Below, in pieces: positions 47,179-56,094 of a DNA stretch of 64,000 nucleotides. The notes under the pieces are model-generated. The model was not told the origin of the DNA. It saw nothing but the letters and a program-made list of their open reading frames with translations, and ran no database searches. Source of the DNA: Roseateles saccharophilus (lineage in GTDB: Bacteria > Pseudomonadota > Gammaproteobacteria > Burkholderiales > Burkholderiaceae_C); assembly GCF_004342485.1 (NCBI RefSeq), contig NZ_SMBU01000012.1:1-64000 (forward strand), read 5' to 3'. The translations under genes were made by a program, and so were the position numbers. Within the stretch, counting starts at the first letter, position 1, and each line of letters begins with the position of its first letter.

Positions 47179-49452
47179 TCAACGACCGCGGGCCGGGGCG
47201 GCGTCGACCGGCAGCCTGTCGGTTGCGCGGCGGCGCAGCAGGAACAGCGCATACACGGCGAGGAGCAGGGCACCCACCGCGAACACGATATCGCCCGGCA
47301 CGCGCAGCCACACCAGAGTCTCCATCAGCTTGGAGTGGATGACCTCGGGCGAGCGGGCGTACCACAGGCCGCGGGTGATGCTCTCATAGGCTTGGTAGAT
47401 GCCGGCCGGCAGCAGCGACATGAAGACCATCATCGCCAGGCCGATGTTCAGGCTCCAGAAGGCGGGCTTGAGGAAGCGGTCGGCGTGCAGCGCACGGTCG
47501 TAGAGGCCGCGCAGGCAGAACAGCATCAGGCCGATGCCCAGCATGCCGTAGACGCCGAACAGCGCCGCGTGGCCGTGGGCCGCCGTCATGTTCAGGCCCT
47601 GCACGTAGTACAGCGAGGCCGGCGGGTTGATGGCAAAGCCCAGCAGGCCGGCGCCGACGGTGTTCCAGAAGCCCACGGCGACGAAGGACATGATGACCCA
47701 CTTGTAGGCACCCAGCCAGGCCACGTTCTTCGAGCGGCGATAGGTCTGCAGCGCCTCCAGGCCGATCAGCGTCAGCGGCACCACTTCCAGCGCCGAGAAC
47801 ACGGCGCCGACGGCGATCACCGAGGTGGGCGTGCCGGTCCAGTAGAGGTGGTGCAGCGTGCCCAGGATGCCGCCGAACAGGAAGACGATGGTCTCCGCGA
47901 CGATGGCACGGTTGGCCGACGGTGCGCTCACCAGGCCGAGGTTGGTGAAGATCAGCGCGACGACGGCGGTGGCGAAGACCTCGAAGAAGCCCTCCACCCA
48001 CAGGTGCACCAGCCACCAGCGCCAGTACTCGACCATCGAATAGTGGGTGTGCTGTCCCCAGGCGAGCGAGGTGGCGTAGAAGCCGCCGATGCAGGTCGCC
48101 GACAGGAAGACCATCGCGATGAGGCCGCGGGTCTCGGACGGCTTCTTCAGCGCCGGCCACAGTGCACGGCCGAGCAGGAAGACCCAGAACAGCAGGCCGA
48201 CGAAGAGTAGGATCTGCCAGAAGCGGCCCATGCTCGTGTACTCCAGGCCCTGGTTGCCGAACCAGAAGCTGAAGTCGACGCCGAGATGCTGCAGCGTGCC
48301 CAGCCAGCCGGTGATCGTCGAGCCCAGCACGACGACGATGAGGGCCCAGAACAGCGCGTCCACGCCGAGCTTCTGCAGCTTGGGTTCACGCCCCGACAGC
48401 AGCGGCGCGACATACAGGCCCGTGGCCAGCCAGGCGGTGGCGATCCAGAACACGCCGATCTGGGTGTGCACGGTGCGGCTGATGGTGTACGGCAGGATCT
48501 GCGCCAGCGGCAGGCCGAAGAAGGACTGGCCCTCCACCGCATAGTGGGCGGTGATGGCGCCCATGCCGATCTGCAGCAGCATCAGCGCGATGACGATGAA
48601 GAAGTATTTGCGCGTGGCCTTCATCGACGGCGTGGCCTTGGCGCCCAGCAGCGGGTCGGCCTTGGGCACGACGGCGACGGTATCGCCCTCGTCGGCCTTG
48701 TGCAGCCACAGCATCGCCGCGATGCCGGCCAGCAGCAGGATGATGCTGGCCATCGACCACATCGCGGCCGAGGTGCTCATCGTGTTGCCGACCATGGGCT
48801 CATGCGGCCAGTTGCTGGTGTAGGACAGGCCGGCTTCGCCCGGGCGGTCCGTCGTCGCGGACCATGCGGTCCAGAAGAAGAACGCCGCCAGCGCCTTGCG
48901 CTGCTCGGCCTCGGGCAGGGCGCCGGCCGTCATCGCGTACTGGTCGCGCAGCTTCTCCAGCGCCGGGTCGGTGCCGAACAGGCCCTCGTAGTGCGCGGCC
49001 ACCTCGCGGATGACCTGGGCGCGCGCATCGGTGACGCGCACATCGCCGCTGGCGTCGTCATAGGTGTTGCGGCGCATCTCGTCGCGCACGGCCTGGTCGA
49101 CCGCGGCGCGCTGGACGTCGCTGACCGGCAGGCCGCCCTGCTGCTGCTCGGCCAGGCGCCTGGCCTGCAGGCCGACCGCCTCGCGGTGCAGCCAGTCGGC
49201 CGACCAGTCGGGCGCGACATAGGCCCCGTGGCCCCAGACGGTGCCGAGCTGCTGGCCGCCGGCGGACAGCCAGGCCTGCTGGCCGAGCTGGATCTGGTCG
49301 TGCGTGAACAGCACGTCGCCGTCCGCGCTGACCACCCGGTTCGGGATCGGCGGCGCCGACAGATAGATCTGCCAGCCCAGGTAGCCCAGGGCACCGAACG
49401 ACAGGACAAAGATCAGGCCCAGCCAACGCCAGAGCCTTTTTGTGGACTTCAT
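47179..49452 (-). CDS. norB: Quinol-dependent nitric oxide reductase (qNor)
   Basis: This 757-residue single-chain NO reductase reduces two NO to N2O with electrons from quinol. The N-terminal extension of about 220 residues (periplasmic, replacing NorC, e.g. DQIQLGQQAWLSAGGQQLGT) without a CxxCH heme motif marks the quinol type. The core shows heme and FeB ligands in SRTVHTQIGVFW, WVEGFFEVFAT (with the NorB-specific Glu), ILGTLHHLYWTG and MTAAHGHAALFG. It follows the DUF2249 gene by 34 bases under a Dnr/Fnr plus NsrR promoter. The gene is also called norZ in some species. Confidence 0.96.
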   Translation of the reverse strand: MKSTKRLWRWLGLIFVLSFGALGYLGWQIYLSAPPIPNRVVSADGDVLFTHDQIQLGQQAWLSAGGQQLGTVWGHGAYVAPDWSADWLHREAVGLQARRLAEQQQGGLPVSDVQRAAVDQAVRDEMRRNTYDDASGDVRVTDARAQVIREVAAHYEGLFGTDPALEKLRDQYAMTAGALPEAEQRKALAAFFFWTAWSATTDRPGEAGLSYTSNWPHEPMVGNTMSTSAAMWSMASIILLLAGIAAMLWLHKADEGDTVAVVPKADPLLGAKATPSMKATRKYFFIVIALMLLQIGMGAITAHYAVEGQSFFGLPLAQILPYTISRTVHTQIGVFWIATAWLATGLYVAPLLSGREPKLQKLGVDALFWALIVVVLGSTITGWLGTLQHLGVDFSFWFGNQGLEYTSMGRFWQILLFVGLLFWVFLLGRALWPALKKPSETRGLIAMVFLSATCIGGFYATSLAWGQHTHYSMVEYWRWWLVHLWVEGFFEVFATAVVALIFTNLGLVSAPSANRAIVAETIVFLFGGILGTLHHLYWTGTPTSVIAVGAVFSALEVVPLTLIGLEALQTYRRSKNVAWLGAYKWVIMSFVAVGFWNTVGAGLLGFAINPPASLYYVQGLNMTAAHGHAALFGVYGMLGIGLMLFCLRGLYDRALHADRFLKPAFWSLNIGLAMMVFMSLLPAGIYQAYESITRGLWYARSPEVIHSKLMETLVWLRVPGDIVFAVGALLLAVYALFLLRRRATDRLPVDAAPARGR

Positions 49453-49486
49453 GATGTTTCCTTCTCAAGTGCTCGATGTGTGCGGG

Positions 49487-49771
49487 TCAATGGCCGCCGC
49501 AGGAGCCGCAGCAACGGCCTTCGCCGTGCCCGCCGGCCGCGGCGCGTGCAAGCCGCGCGCGCCAGACGCCGTCGCCTGCCGGGCCGGCATCCCATGTGAA
49601 GGAGTTGGGCGACTCGCGCAGCAGCTGCATCAGCATGGGGTTGGGATCGCGGTCGTCGATCAGCTCGGCGACGTCACCGGGGCTCAGTCCCAGCAGGATG
49701 CCGTGGACGCGGTCCGGCCTGGATTCGGCGGCAAGGCCGCGCAGATCGACCGGGGTGGGTGGCTTGCTCAT
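49487..49771 (-). CDS. DUF2249 protein with Cys-rich tail (nor operon leader gene)
   Basis: This 94-residue protein contains a DUF2249 domain (PVDLRGLAAESRPDRVHGIL, LIDDRDPNPMLMQLLRESPN, WDAGPAGDGVWRARLAR) and ends GEGRCCGSCGGH, a short Cys/Gly/His cluster that could bind a metal. It is the first gene behind the NsrR operator and Fnr/Dnr box and precedes norB by 34 bases. A role in NO handling or in maturing the reductase is plausible but unproven. The paralogue at 27424-27723 has a comparable tail. Confidence 0.82.
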   Translation of the reverse strand: MSKPPTPVDLRGLAAESRPDRVHGILLGLSPGDVAELIDDRDPNPMLMQLLRESPNSFTWDAGPAGDGVWRARLARAAAGGHGEGRCCGSCGGH

Positions 49772-49788
49772 CGCCTGGGCTCCTAAAT

Positions 49789-49805
49789 ATGCATACAGAA
49801 TGCAT
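49789..49805. promoter_or_regulatory. NsrR-type operator at the nor promoter
   Basis: ATGCAT-ACAGA-ATGCAT matches the NsrR core (two ATGCAT half-sites 11 bp apart), with AAAT and GAAT flanks extending the dyad. It covers the start site predicted (about 49801) from the upstream Fnr/Dnr box, and so would block transcription when NsrR is intact. A -10 candidate, TAATAT on the minus strand, lies at 49808-49813. Confidence 0.82.
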
Positions 49806-49835
49806 GAATATTAGAGCCCGCGCTTTCGCGGGTGT

Positions 49836-49849
49836 TTGACGCACGTCAA
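49836..49849. promoter_or_regulatory. Fnr/Dnr-type box of the nor operon
   Basis: TTGACGCACGTCAA is a perfect dyad (TTGACG / CGTCAA around CA). Its centre is 41.5 bp from a start at 49801, the canonical class II distance, with TAATAT as -10. This is the best-formed promoter in the island. Confidence 0.8.
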
Positions 49850-49873
49850 ATCGCCGGCACCGCGAGGCGCCGC

Positions 49874-50245
49874 TCAGTTGGCCAGGTGGCTGCGCACGCA
49901 GGCCGCGAAGCTGCGCACGTCGATGGGCTTGACCAGATAGCCATCGCAGCCGGCGGCGCGAAAGCGCTGCTCGTCGCCCTGCATCGCATAGGCCGTGAAG
50001 GCAATGCAGGGGATGTCGGCCAGGCCGGGCGTGGCCTTGATGGCCCGTACGAGGGTCAAGCCGTCGGTGCCGGGCAGCTGGATGTCGACGAGCACGACGT
50101 CCGGCCGGCAGGCGCGCAGGCTGGCCCAGGCCGCGTCGGCATGCAGGGCCTCGTCGACGATGAATCCATCGGCCTCCAGCACATAGCGCGCCAGGTCGAG
50201 GTTGAGCTGGTGGTCGTCGACGACCAGGGCGCGTGCAAGGCTCAT
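49874..50245 (-). CDS. Single-domain response regulator
   Basis: This 123-residue stand-alone receiver has VVDDHQLNLDLARYVLEADG, the phospho-acceptor Asp in VLVDIQLPGTDGL, TAYAMQGDE and Lys in LVKPIDV. It has no output domain, so it acts by phosphotransfer or protein contact, like CheY/DivK. Its ATG overlaps the stop of the hybrid kinase gene (ATGA), making it that kinase's partner. Confidence 0.9.
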   Translation of the reverse strand: MSLARALVVDDHQLNLDLARYVLEADGFIVDEALHADAAWASLRACRPDVVLVDIQLPGTDGLTLVRAIKATPGLADIPCIAFTAYAMQGDEQRFRAAGCDGYLVKPIDVRSFAACVRSHLAN

Positions 50246-53200
50246 GCTTCGCCCTCCACCGTCTGGCGCCGGCCGCGGCGGTCCTGGCGGGCGGCGCGCA
50301 GCAGCGCGTCGCGCACCTCGGGCCGGGGCTCGCGGCGGCCATCGAGTGCGGCGGCCGAGCGGGCGAGCGCCTGGATGTCCTCGGCGCTCAGGATCAGCGA
50401 GGTCCAGACGATGACGGGCAGTTCGGCCCAGCGCGGGTCGCGGCGCAGTTCGTGCAGCACCTGGAAGCCGTCGACGCCGGGCATCATCAGGTCGAGCACG
50501 ACGGCGGCGGGCCGCAGCGCCGGCAGGGCCTGCAGGGCCTCGGCGCCGCCGGCCACGGCGATGGCCTCGATGCCGTGGCCGAGCAGGGCCGCGCACATCA
50601 GCTCGCGCGCCGCGGCCTCGTCGTCGACGACGAGCACCGGCCGCCCGGGCCCGAAGCGCTGGCGCAGCGGCACCAGGGCGCGCGCCAGCGCGGCGCGGCG
50701 CAGGGGCTTGGCCAGCACGTCGGACACCGGGAAGGCGACGCCAGCGCCCGCGGGCGCGTTGAGGGCCAGCGCCTTCACGGCGGCATGCATGGACGGCCCG
50801 CCGGTGCGCAGTGCGGCCAGCGTGGCCAGGCCGGGCGAGTCGGGCAGGGCCAGGTCGATGGCCAGCTCGGTGTAGCGGCGCTCGCGCGCCAGGCGCAGCA
50901 TCTCGGCGGCCGTCGCGGCCGTGTCGGCATTGACGCCGGCCTGGGCCAGCTCGCGGGCCAGGCCGTCGCGCAGCGGGTGGTCGCCGAGCGCGACGAGCTG
51001 CTGCGGGCCGGGCGCGTCGACATCGGCATCGCCGGGGCGGCGCGGCAGCACCGCGTAGAAGCAGCTGCCGCGGCCGGCCTCGCTGTAGACGCCGACGCGC
51101 CCCCCCTGGGCCTTGACGAGGCGGCGCGTCAGCGCCAGTCCCAGGCCCGTGCCCTGGTGGCGCTTGGTCAGCCCGTCGTCGAGCTGCTGGAACTCGACGA
51201 AGAGCTGGTCCAGGCGCTCGGACGCGATGCCGATGCCGCTGTCCTCGACCTCCAGCCGCCACAGCCGCGGGCCTTCGCCCAGCATGCGCAGCTCGACTCG
51301 GCCGCCGGCGGGCGTGAACTTGATCGCGTTGGACAGGTAGTTCAGCAGCACCTGCCTGAGCCGCGCGGGGTCGAGCACGAGGTCGCGCAGCTCGGGCGCG
51401 ATGACCGTCGTCAGGCTCAGGCCGCGCTGCCCGGCCAGCACGGCCACGGTGGCCATCACGTCGTCGACCAGGGCCGGCAGCGCGACGGGCTCGGGATGGA
51501 AGTCCATCTTGCCGGCCTCGATCTTGGACAGGTCGAGCACGTCGTTGATCATGTTCAGCAGATGGCGGCCGCTGCTGGCGATGTGCTGCAGCCATTCGCG
51601 CTCGCGCACCGGGTCCGGCGGGTGGGCGCCGATCGTCAGCAGGTCGGCGAAGCCGATGACGGCGTTCAGCGGCGTGCGCAGCTCGTGCGACATATTGGCC
51701 AGGAACAGGCTCTTGAGCCGGCTGCTCTCCTGCACGCGGCGGTTCTCGGCGGCCAGCCAGATGGCCTGCTGGCGGGCCTGTTCGGCGGTGCGCATCGCGG
51801 TCACGTCGGCGACGATGCCCACCAGCCGCGGGCTGCCGGCGTCGTCGCCCGTGACGCGGGCGTCCAGTCGCAGCCAGTGCATGCTGTCGTCGGGCCAGGC
51901 GACGCGGAACTCGGCATGCCAGGGCAGATGGCCTTCGGTGCGGGTCTGCAGCGCGTTCAGCGCGGCCTCGACCATCGCGCGGTCGTCGGCATGCACGGCG
52001 GCGAGCAGGCGCTCGCGGTCCCAGTCGCCGCCGGCGTCGGGCAGGCCGAAGCACTGGTCGTAGCGGCGCGAGCGGTGGATGCGGCCGCCCTCCAGCTCCA
52101 TCTCCCAGTCGCCGATGGCGGCGGACTCGAGGGCGAAGCGCAGCCGCGCCTCGCTCTGGCGCAGCGCGGCTTCGATCTGCCGCTGATGGGTCAGGTCGCG
52201 CGCCGACTTGACGGCGCCGATGACGCGGCCGGCCGCGTCGCGCAGCAGCGAGAACTGCACCGAGACCTCGATGCGCCGCCCATCGCTGGCGACGCGCACG
52301 GTGCGCTGCGGCGGCACCTGCTGCCCGCGGGCCAGCTCGGCGCGGATGCGGGCCTCCTCGGCCTCGCGCTCGGGCGGTACCAGCATCTGCACCGGCTGGC
52401 CGACGGCCTGCGCGGCCGTGTAGCCGAACATGCGCTCGGCGGCGGCGTTCCAGTTCGTGATCCGCCCGTCGAGGGACTTGACGATGATGGCGTCGGCCGA
52501 GGACTCGACGACGGCGGCCAGCCGGCGCACCTCGGCCTCGGCCTCGGTCAGCCGGCCGACGTCACGGAAGACGATGGCGACGCCACGCACGCGGCCGTCG
52601 GCATGCCGGGTCAGCTCGGCATGCACCTCGATGGGCCGTGCCGTGCCATCGCGGCCGATGCAGACGGCCTGGCGGCGGAAGGCACCGTCGCGCTCGCGTT
52701 CGCGCAGCAGCTCGATGGGGCTGCCGGGGTCGGCCGGCGCGCCGTCGCGCACGAAAACCTCCCAGACCGAGCGGCCCAGGGCCTCGGCGGCCGGCCAGCC
52801 GGTGATGTGCTCCGCGACGGGGTTCAGTCGCTTGACGCGGCCTGCCTCGTCGGTCGAGAGGAAGCCGGCATCGATGCTCGCCAGCGTCGCGGCCAGGTTC
52901 TGCTCGGCTTCGAGCAGATGGTCCTCGGCGCTGTGGCGGCGGTCCATCTCGCGGCGCAGAGCCTCGTTGGCGACACGCATCTCCTCCGCCGAGGGCAGGG
53001 CCAGCAGCTTGGGCATCAGCCGCCAGGCGACGCCGGCCGTCAGCACCGAGGCCAGCGCGGTGAAGACCTTGGCCGAGGTCTGCAGCCCGTAGTCGGGGCG
53101 CCAGATCGTCCAGACGTCCAGCACATGGGTGATGCCGCAGGCGAAGATGAAAATGGCGAACAGCGTCGCCAGGCTGCCGAGATTGACCTGCGGGCGCTGG

Positions 53201-53358
53201 CGCGCATAGCTCGCGATGACGAGGGGGATGGAGAAATAGGCCAGGGCGGTAGCCAGGTCGGCCCCCACCATGCTCCACAGCAGGCCCGGCGACCACTGGA
53301 AGCAGTAGCCGTGCGGCAGAAAGCCCGCCCGCGCGACGACTCCGGTCAGCTCGTCCAT
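50242..53358 (-). CDS. Hybrid histidine kinase with ethylene-receptor-like (ETR1-type) membrane domain
   Basis: This 1038-residue sensor has a membrane domain at about 1-110 with three helices that follows the ETR1 ethylene-binding pattern: PHGYCFQWSPGLLWSMVGAD, LAYFSIPLVIASY, and FAIFIFACGITHVLDVWTI. Asp34, Tyr41, Ile44-Pro45, Cys74 and His78 line up with residues that hold copper and ethylene in plant and cyanobacterial receptors. Three PAS domains (about 150-270, 275-395, 400-525), a HisKA with His558 in NMSHELRTPLN, an HATPase, a degenerate receiver and a second receiver (VLVVDDEAAARELM, VVLDLMMPGVDGF) follow. The ligand could be ethylene or another copper-bound small molecule. It is coupled to the receiver gene downstream. 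Confidence 0.88.
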   Translation of the reverse strand: MDELTGVVARAGFLPHGYCFQWSPGLLWSMVGADLATALAYFSIPLVIASYARQRPQVNLGSLATLFAIFIFACGITHVLDVWTIWRPDYGLQTSAKVFTALASVLTAGVAWRLMPKLLALPSAEEMRVANEALRREMDRRHSAEDHLLEAEQNLAATLASIDAGFLSTDEAGRVKRLNPVAEHITGWPAAEALGRSVWEVFVRDGAPADPGSPIELLRERERDGAFRRQAVCIGRDGTARPIEVHAELTRHADGRVRGVAIVFRDVGRLTEAEAEVRRLAAVVESSADAIIVKSLDGRITNWNAAAERMFGYTAAQAVGQPVQMLVPPEREAEEARIRAELARGQQVPPQRTVRVASDGRRIEVSVQFSLLRDAAGRVIGAVKSARDLTHQRQIEAALRQSEARLRFALESAAIGDWEMELEGGRIHRSRRYDQCFGLPDAGGDWDRERLLAAVHADDRAMVEAALNALQTRTEGHLPWHAEFRVAWPDDSMHWLRLDARVTGDDAGSPRLVGIVADVTAMRTAEQARQQAIWLAAENRRVQESSRLKSLFLANMSHELRTPLNAVIGFADLLTIGAHPPDPVREREWLQHIASSGRHLLNMINDVLDLSKIEAGKMDFHPEPVALPALVDDVMATVAVLAGQRGLSLTTVIAPELRDLVLDPARLRQVLLNYLSNAIKFTPAGGRVELRMLGEGPRLWRLEVEDSGIGIASERLDQLFVEFQQLDDGLTKRHQGTGLGLALTRRLVKAQGGRVGVYSEAGRGSCFYAVLPRRPGDADVDAPGPQQLVALGDHPLRDGLARELAQAGVNADTAATAAEMLRLARERRYTELAIDLALPDSPGLATLAALRTGGPSMHAAVKALALNAPAGAGVAFPVSDVLAKPLRRAALARALVPLRQRFGPGRPVLVVDDEAAARELMCAALLGHGIEAIAVAGGAEALQALPALRPAAVVLDLMMPGVDGFQVLHELRRDPRWAELPVIVWTSLILSAEDIQALARSAAALDGRREPRPEVRDALLRAARQDRRGRRQTVEGEA

Positions 53359-53432
53359 TGCACGCTCCCCAACCCCACGACAGCAGAGTTAGCCGGGCGA
53401 TTGTGATCCCGCTGCGTGGGATGACCCGGCCG

Positions 53433-53867
53433 TCAATGGGGCTTATTGCCGGCGCTCAGCACGTCGAAGCCGACGTAGCGGGCACTGAAGCGTGCATGGC
53501 CTTCGCGTGCGAAGGCGTCGGGTCCCAGTCGCCGGGCAGCAGTCGGGCGGCGAACTCCGGGCGGAAGCGGTAGACCCAGGCGGCCACGGCGCCGCCACCG
53601 TCCAGCATCACCTCGACGCGCACACGCTCGTACTCCCGGCCCTCGAAGGCATCCAGGCGCGCCAGAGCGTCGGCGTCGACATCACGGTAGAGGCACCCGC
53701 TCACCATGCCGCCCGGCGCCACCACCAGGCCAGGGTAATCCTGGCCGCGCACCGGATGGCGCGCGTGGCCCGCCAGCGAGGCGGGCTCGCTGACGAACGC
53801 GGCCGCAGACGCGGGCCATGATGTCGGCCCACATCAGCGAGCCGTAGGTGAAGCAGTGACGGGTCAC
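53433..53867 (-). pseudogene. Gamma-glutamylcyclotransferase-like (AIG2) gene with two compensating frameshifts
   Basis: The start is GTG 53867, whose GTGA overlaps the fba stop: [20 protein letters not shown] is the family N-terminus with the YGSLM substrate loop. Near 53800-53806 the sense shifts frame; the second frame gives AGHARHPVRGQDYPGLVVAP, GCLYRDVDADALARLDAFEG with the catalytic-type Glu, EYERVRV and LLPGDWDP. Near 53530 it returns to the first frame for FAREGHARFSARYVGFDVLS and the natural stop at 53433. The two shifts cancel each other, so the gene is either recently broken or carries two sequence errors. Unshifted reading gives truncated products. Confidence 0.75.
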
Positions 53868-54928
53868 TGAACCTTTTGCGCCAGCTCGCCGCGCGCGTAG
53901 GCGCCGGCGATGTCGACCAGCGTGCGCGCCTTGATCTTGGCGGCCTGGCCTTCGCAGCCGAACTCCATATAGCGCTGCTTGCAGATGGCCTTGGCGGCCT
54001 CGCGGGCGGGCTTGAGCCATTCGCGGGCGTCGAACTTGTCGGGGTTCTCGGCCAGGAACTTGCGCACCGCGCCCGTCATCGCGAGGCGGATGTCGGTGTC
54101 GATGTTGATCTTGCGCACGCCATGCTTGATGGCTTCCTGGATCTCCTCGACCGGCACGCCGAAGGTCTCCTTCATCTTGCCGCCGTACTGATTGATGATG
54201 GCCAGCAGGTCCTGCGGCACGCTGGACGAGCCGTGCATGACGAGGTGGGTGTTGGGGATGCGCGCGTGGATTTCCTTCACGCGGCCGATGGCCAGGATGT
54301 CGCCCGTGGGCTTGCGGCTGAACTTGTAGGCGCCGTGGCTGGTGCCGATGGCGATGGCCAGCGCGTCGAGCTGGGTGGCTTTCACGAAGACGGCGGCCTC
54401 CTCGGGGTCGGTCAGCATCTGGCTGTGGTCCAGCTTGCCCTCGGCGCCGATGCCGTCTTCCTCGCCGGCGTCGCCGGTCTCGAGGTTGCCCAGGCAGCCC
54501 AGCTCGCCCTCGACGGTGACGCCGACCTTGTGCGCCATCTCGACAACGCGGCGGGTCACGTCCATGTTGTAGTCGAAGGAGGACGGCGTCTTGCCGTCTT
54601 CCATCAGCGAGCCGTCCATCATGACCGAGCCGAAGCCCAGGTCGATGGCGCCGGCGCAGACCTTGGGGCTGGTGCCGTGGTCCTGGTGCATGACCAGGGG
54701 GATGTGCGGGTACATCTCGGCCGCGGCCTGGATCAGGTGCTTGATGAAGGGCTCGCCGGCATATTTGCGGGCGCCGGCCGAGGCCTGCAGGATGACGGGT
54801 GCACCGACCTCGTCGGCCGCGGCCATGACGGCCTGCACCTGCTCCAGGTTGTTGACGTTGAAGGCTGGGATGCCGTAGCCGTTTTCGGCGGCGTGGTCCA
54901 GCAACTGGCGCATGGAGACGAGAGGCAT
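53864..54928 (-). CDS. fba: Fructose-bisphosphate aldolase, class II (Calvin-type)
   Basis: This 354-residue zinc-dependent aldolase, class IIB, starts [20 protein letters not shown] and shows [18 protein letters not shown] (zinc His), [17 protein letters not shown] (catalytic Glu region), [12 protein letters not shown] and [14 protein letters not shown]. It cleaves fructose-1,6-bisphosphate in glycolysis/gluconeogenesis. GGGGA six bases ahead of ATG 54928 is the ribosome-binding site. The broken GGCT-like gene follows with an overlapping stop-start. It is divergent from the HTH-ATPase gene across 146 bases, which hold no clear palindrome. Confidence 0.96.
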   Translation of the reverse strand: MPLVSMRQLLDHAAENGYGIPAFNVNNLEQVQAVMAAADEVGAPVILQASAGARKYAGEPFIKHLIQAAAEMYPHIPLVMHQDHGTSPKVCAGAIDLGFGSVMMDGSLMEDGKTPSSFDYNMDVTRRVVEMAHKVGVTVEGELGCLGNLETGDAGEEDGIGAEGKLDHSQMLTDPEEAAVFVKATQLDALAIAIGTSHGAYKFSRKPTGDILAIGRVKEIHARIPNTHLVMHGSSSVPQDLLAIINQYGGKMKETFGVPVEEIQEAIKHGVRKINIDTDIRLAMTGAVRKFLAENPDKFDAREWLKPAREAAKAICKQRYMEFGCEGQAAKIKARTLVDIAGAYARGELAQKVQ

Positions 54929-55074
54929 GGGAATTCCCCGGTGGAGTTGAGAAATCTGGGCCGACTGCGACGCCAACCGTAGTTGGTAACCGCGTCGTAA
55001 CTGAGTGGGGATTCTATGGAGTCGCGGGCATGCCCCACCCCCATGGATGAGAGTAGCCACCACAATGCCCGGCC

Positions 55075-56094
55075 ATGACGCGCCTCGTCTTCGACCACCT
55101 CATCAACTGGATCACCGCCGCGGCCAGCGAGCATTCGCACGACCTGGTGGCCCATGTCGAGGAGCGCACCGGCGCCAGCCACCGCGCCGTGCTGTCGGCG
55201 CTGAAACGCCTGGTCGACGCCGGCTGGCTGGCCCGCAGCGGCACCGGCCGCCGCCCGGTATTCGCCCCCGGCAGCCTGCGCCAGGTGGCGCGCAGCTACA
55301 CCCTCTACGGGCTGCAGGAAGACCTGCCCTGGCAGCGCGACTTCGCACCCCATTTCGCGCTGCCCAAACACGTCGAACGCATGGTGCAGCACGGCTTCAC
55401 CGAGCTGGTCAACAACGCGGCCGACCACTCCGGCGGCAGCAGCGTCACCGTGTCGCTGCGCCAGACGCCCACGCATGTGCAGTTGCTGGTCAGCGACGAC
55501 GGCTGTGGCGTGTTCGACAAGATCTGCACCGCCTTCCAGCTCGAGGACAGCCAGCACGCGATGCTGGAGCTCAGCAAGGGCCGCCTGACCAGCGCGCCCG
55601 ACGCCCACACCGGCCGCGGCCTGTTCTTCAGCAGCCAGCTGGCCGACGTGTTCGACATCCACGCCAACAACACCGCCTACCAGCGCCGCGCCTGGGAGAG
55701 CAGCGGCTGGAAGAAGGGCCGCGCACTGCCGCGCCAGGGCAGCAGCATCTATATGGCCATCGCGCTGAACACGACGCGCACGCTGGACGGCGTCATGGCG
55801 GCCTGGAGCATCGCCGGTGACGGCATAGCCTTCGACCAGACGCGCGTGCAGCTGCGCCTGCTGGCCGGCGAAGGCCAGGCCCTGGACTCGCGCGCCGCCG
55901 CCCGCCGCGTCGGCTCGCGGCTGACGACCTTCAAGCGCGCGGAGATCGACTTCGACGGCGTGACCGACGTGGGCCACGGCTTCACGGACGAGCTGTTCCG
56001 CGTGTTCGCCAGGGCCCATCCGCAGATCGAACTGGTGGCGGTGAACGCAACGCCGCGGATAGCGGCGCTGGTGCAGAGCGCGCGGGCGGGCTAA
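55075..56094 (+). CDS. HTH - GHKL ATPase - DUF4325 (STAS-like) protein
   Basis: This 339-residue three-part protein has a winged-helix-like N-terminus (about 5-70: [33 protein letters not shown]). An HATPase_c domain (about 95-225) follows, with the N-box [13 protein letters not shown]1 [10 protein letters not shown] and G2 [13 protein letters not shown]-terminal DUF4325 segment (about 260-335: [31 protein letters not shown]) completes it. The pairing recalls anti-sigma kinase and STAS antagonist modules combined in one chain. There is no phospho-accepting His box, so it is not an ordinary sensor kinase. It has no operon partner; the convergent pirin gene overlaps its stop codon. Confidence 0.82.
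   Translation: MTRLVFDHLINWITAAASEHSHDLVAHVEERTGASHRAVLSALKRLVDAGWLARSGTGRRPVFAPGSLRQVARSYTLYGLQEDLPWQRDFAPHFALPKHVERMVQHGFTELVNNAADHSGGSSVTVSLRQTPTHVQLLVSDDGCGVFDKICTAFQLEDSQHAMLELSKGRLTSAPDAHTGRGLFFSSQLADVFDIHANNTAYQRRAWESSGWKKGRALPRQGSSIYMAIALNTTRTLDGVMAAWSIAGDGIAFDQTRVQLRLLAGEGQALDSRAAARRVGSRLTTFKRAEIDFDGVTDVGHGFTDELFRVFARAHPQIELVAVNATPRIAALVQSARAG

Noticed and set aside
16910-49873. A complete denitrification pathway in the window
   Set aside because: Nitrate and NO reduction are encoded, but no NirS, NirK or NosZ protein is present; they may lie outside the window.
51545-51558. TTGATCATGTTCAG as a further Fnr-type box
   Set aside because: It lies inside the hybrid kinase coding sequence and the right half-site is imperfect (TCAG); no gene start is nearby.
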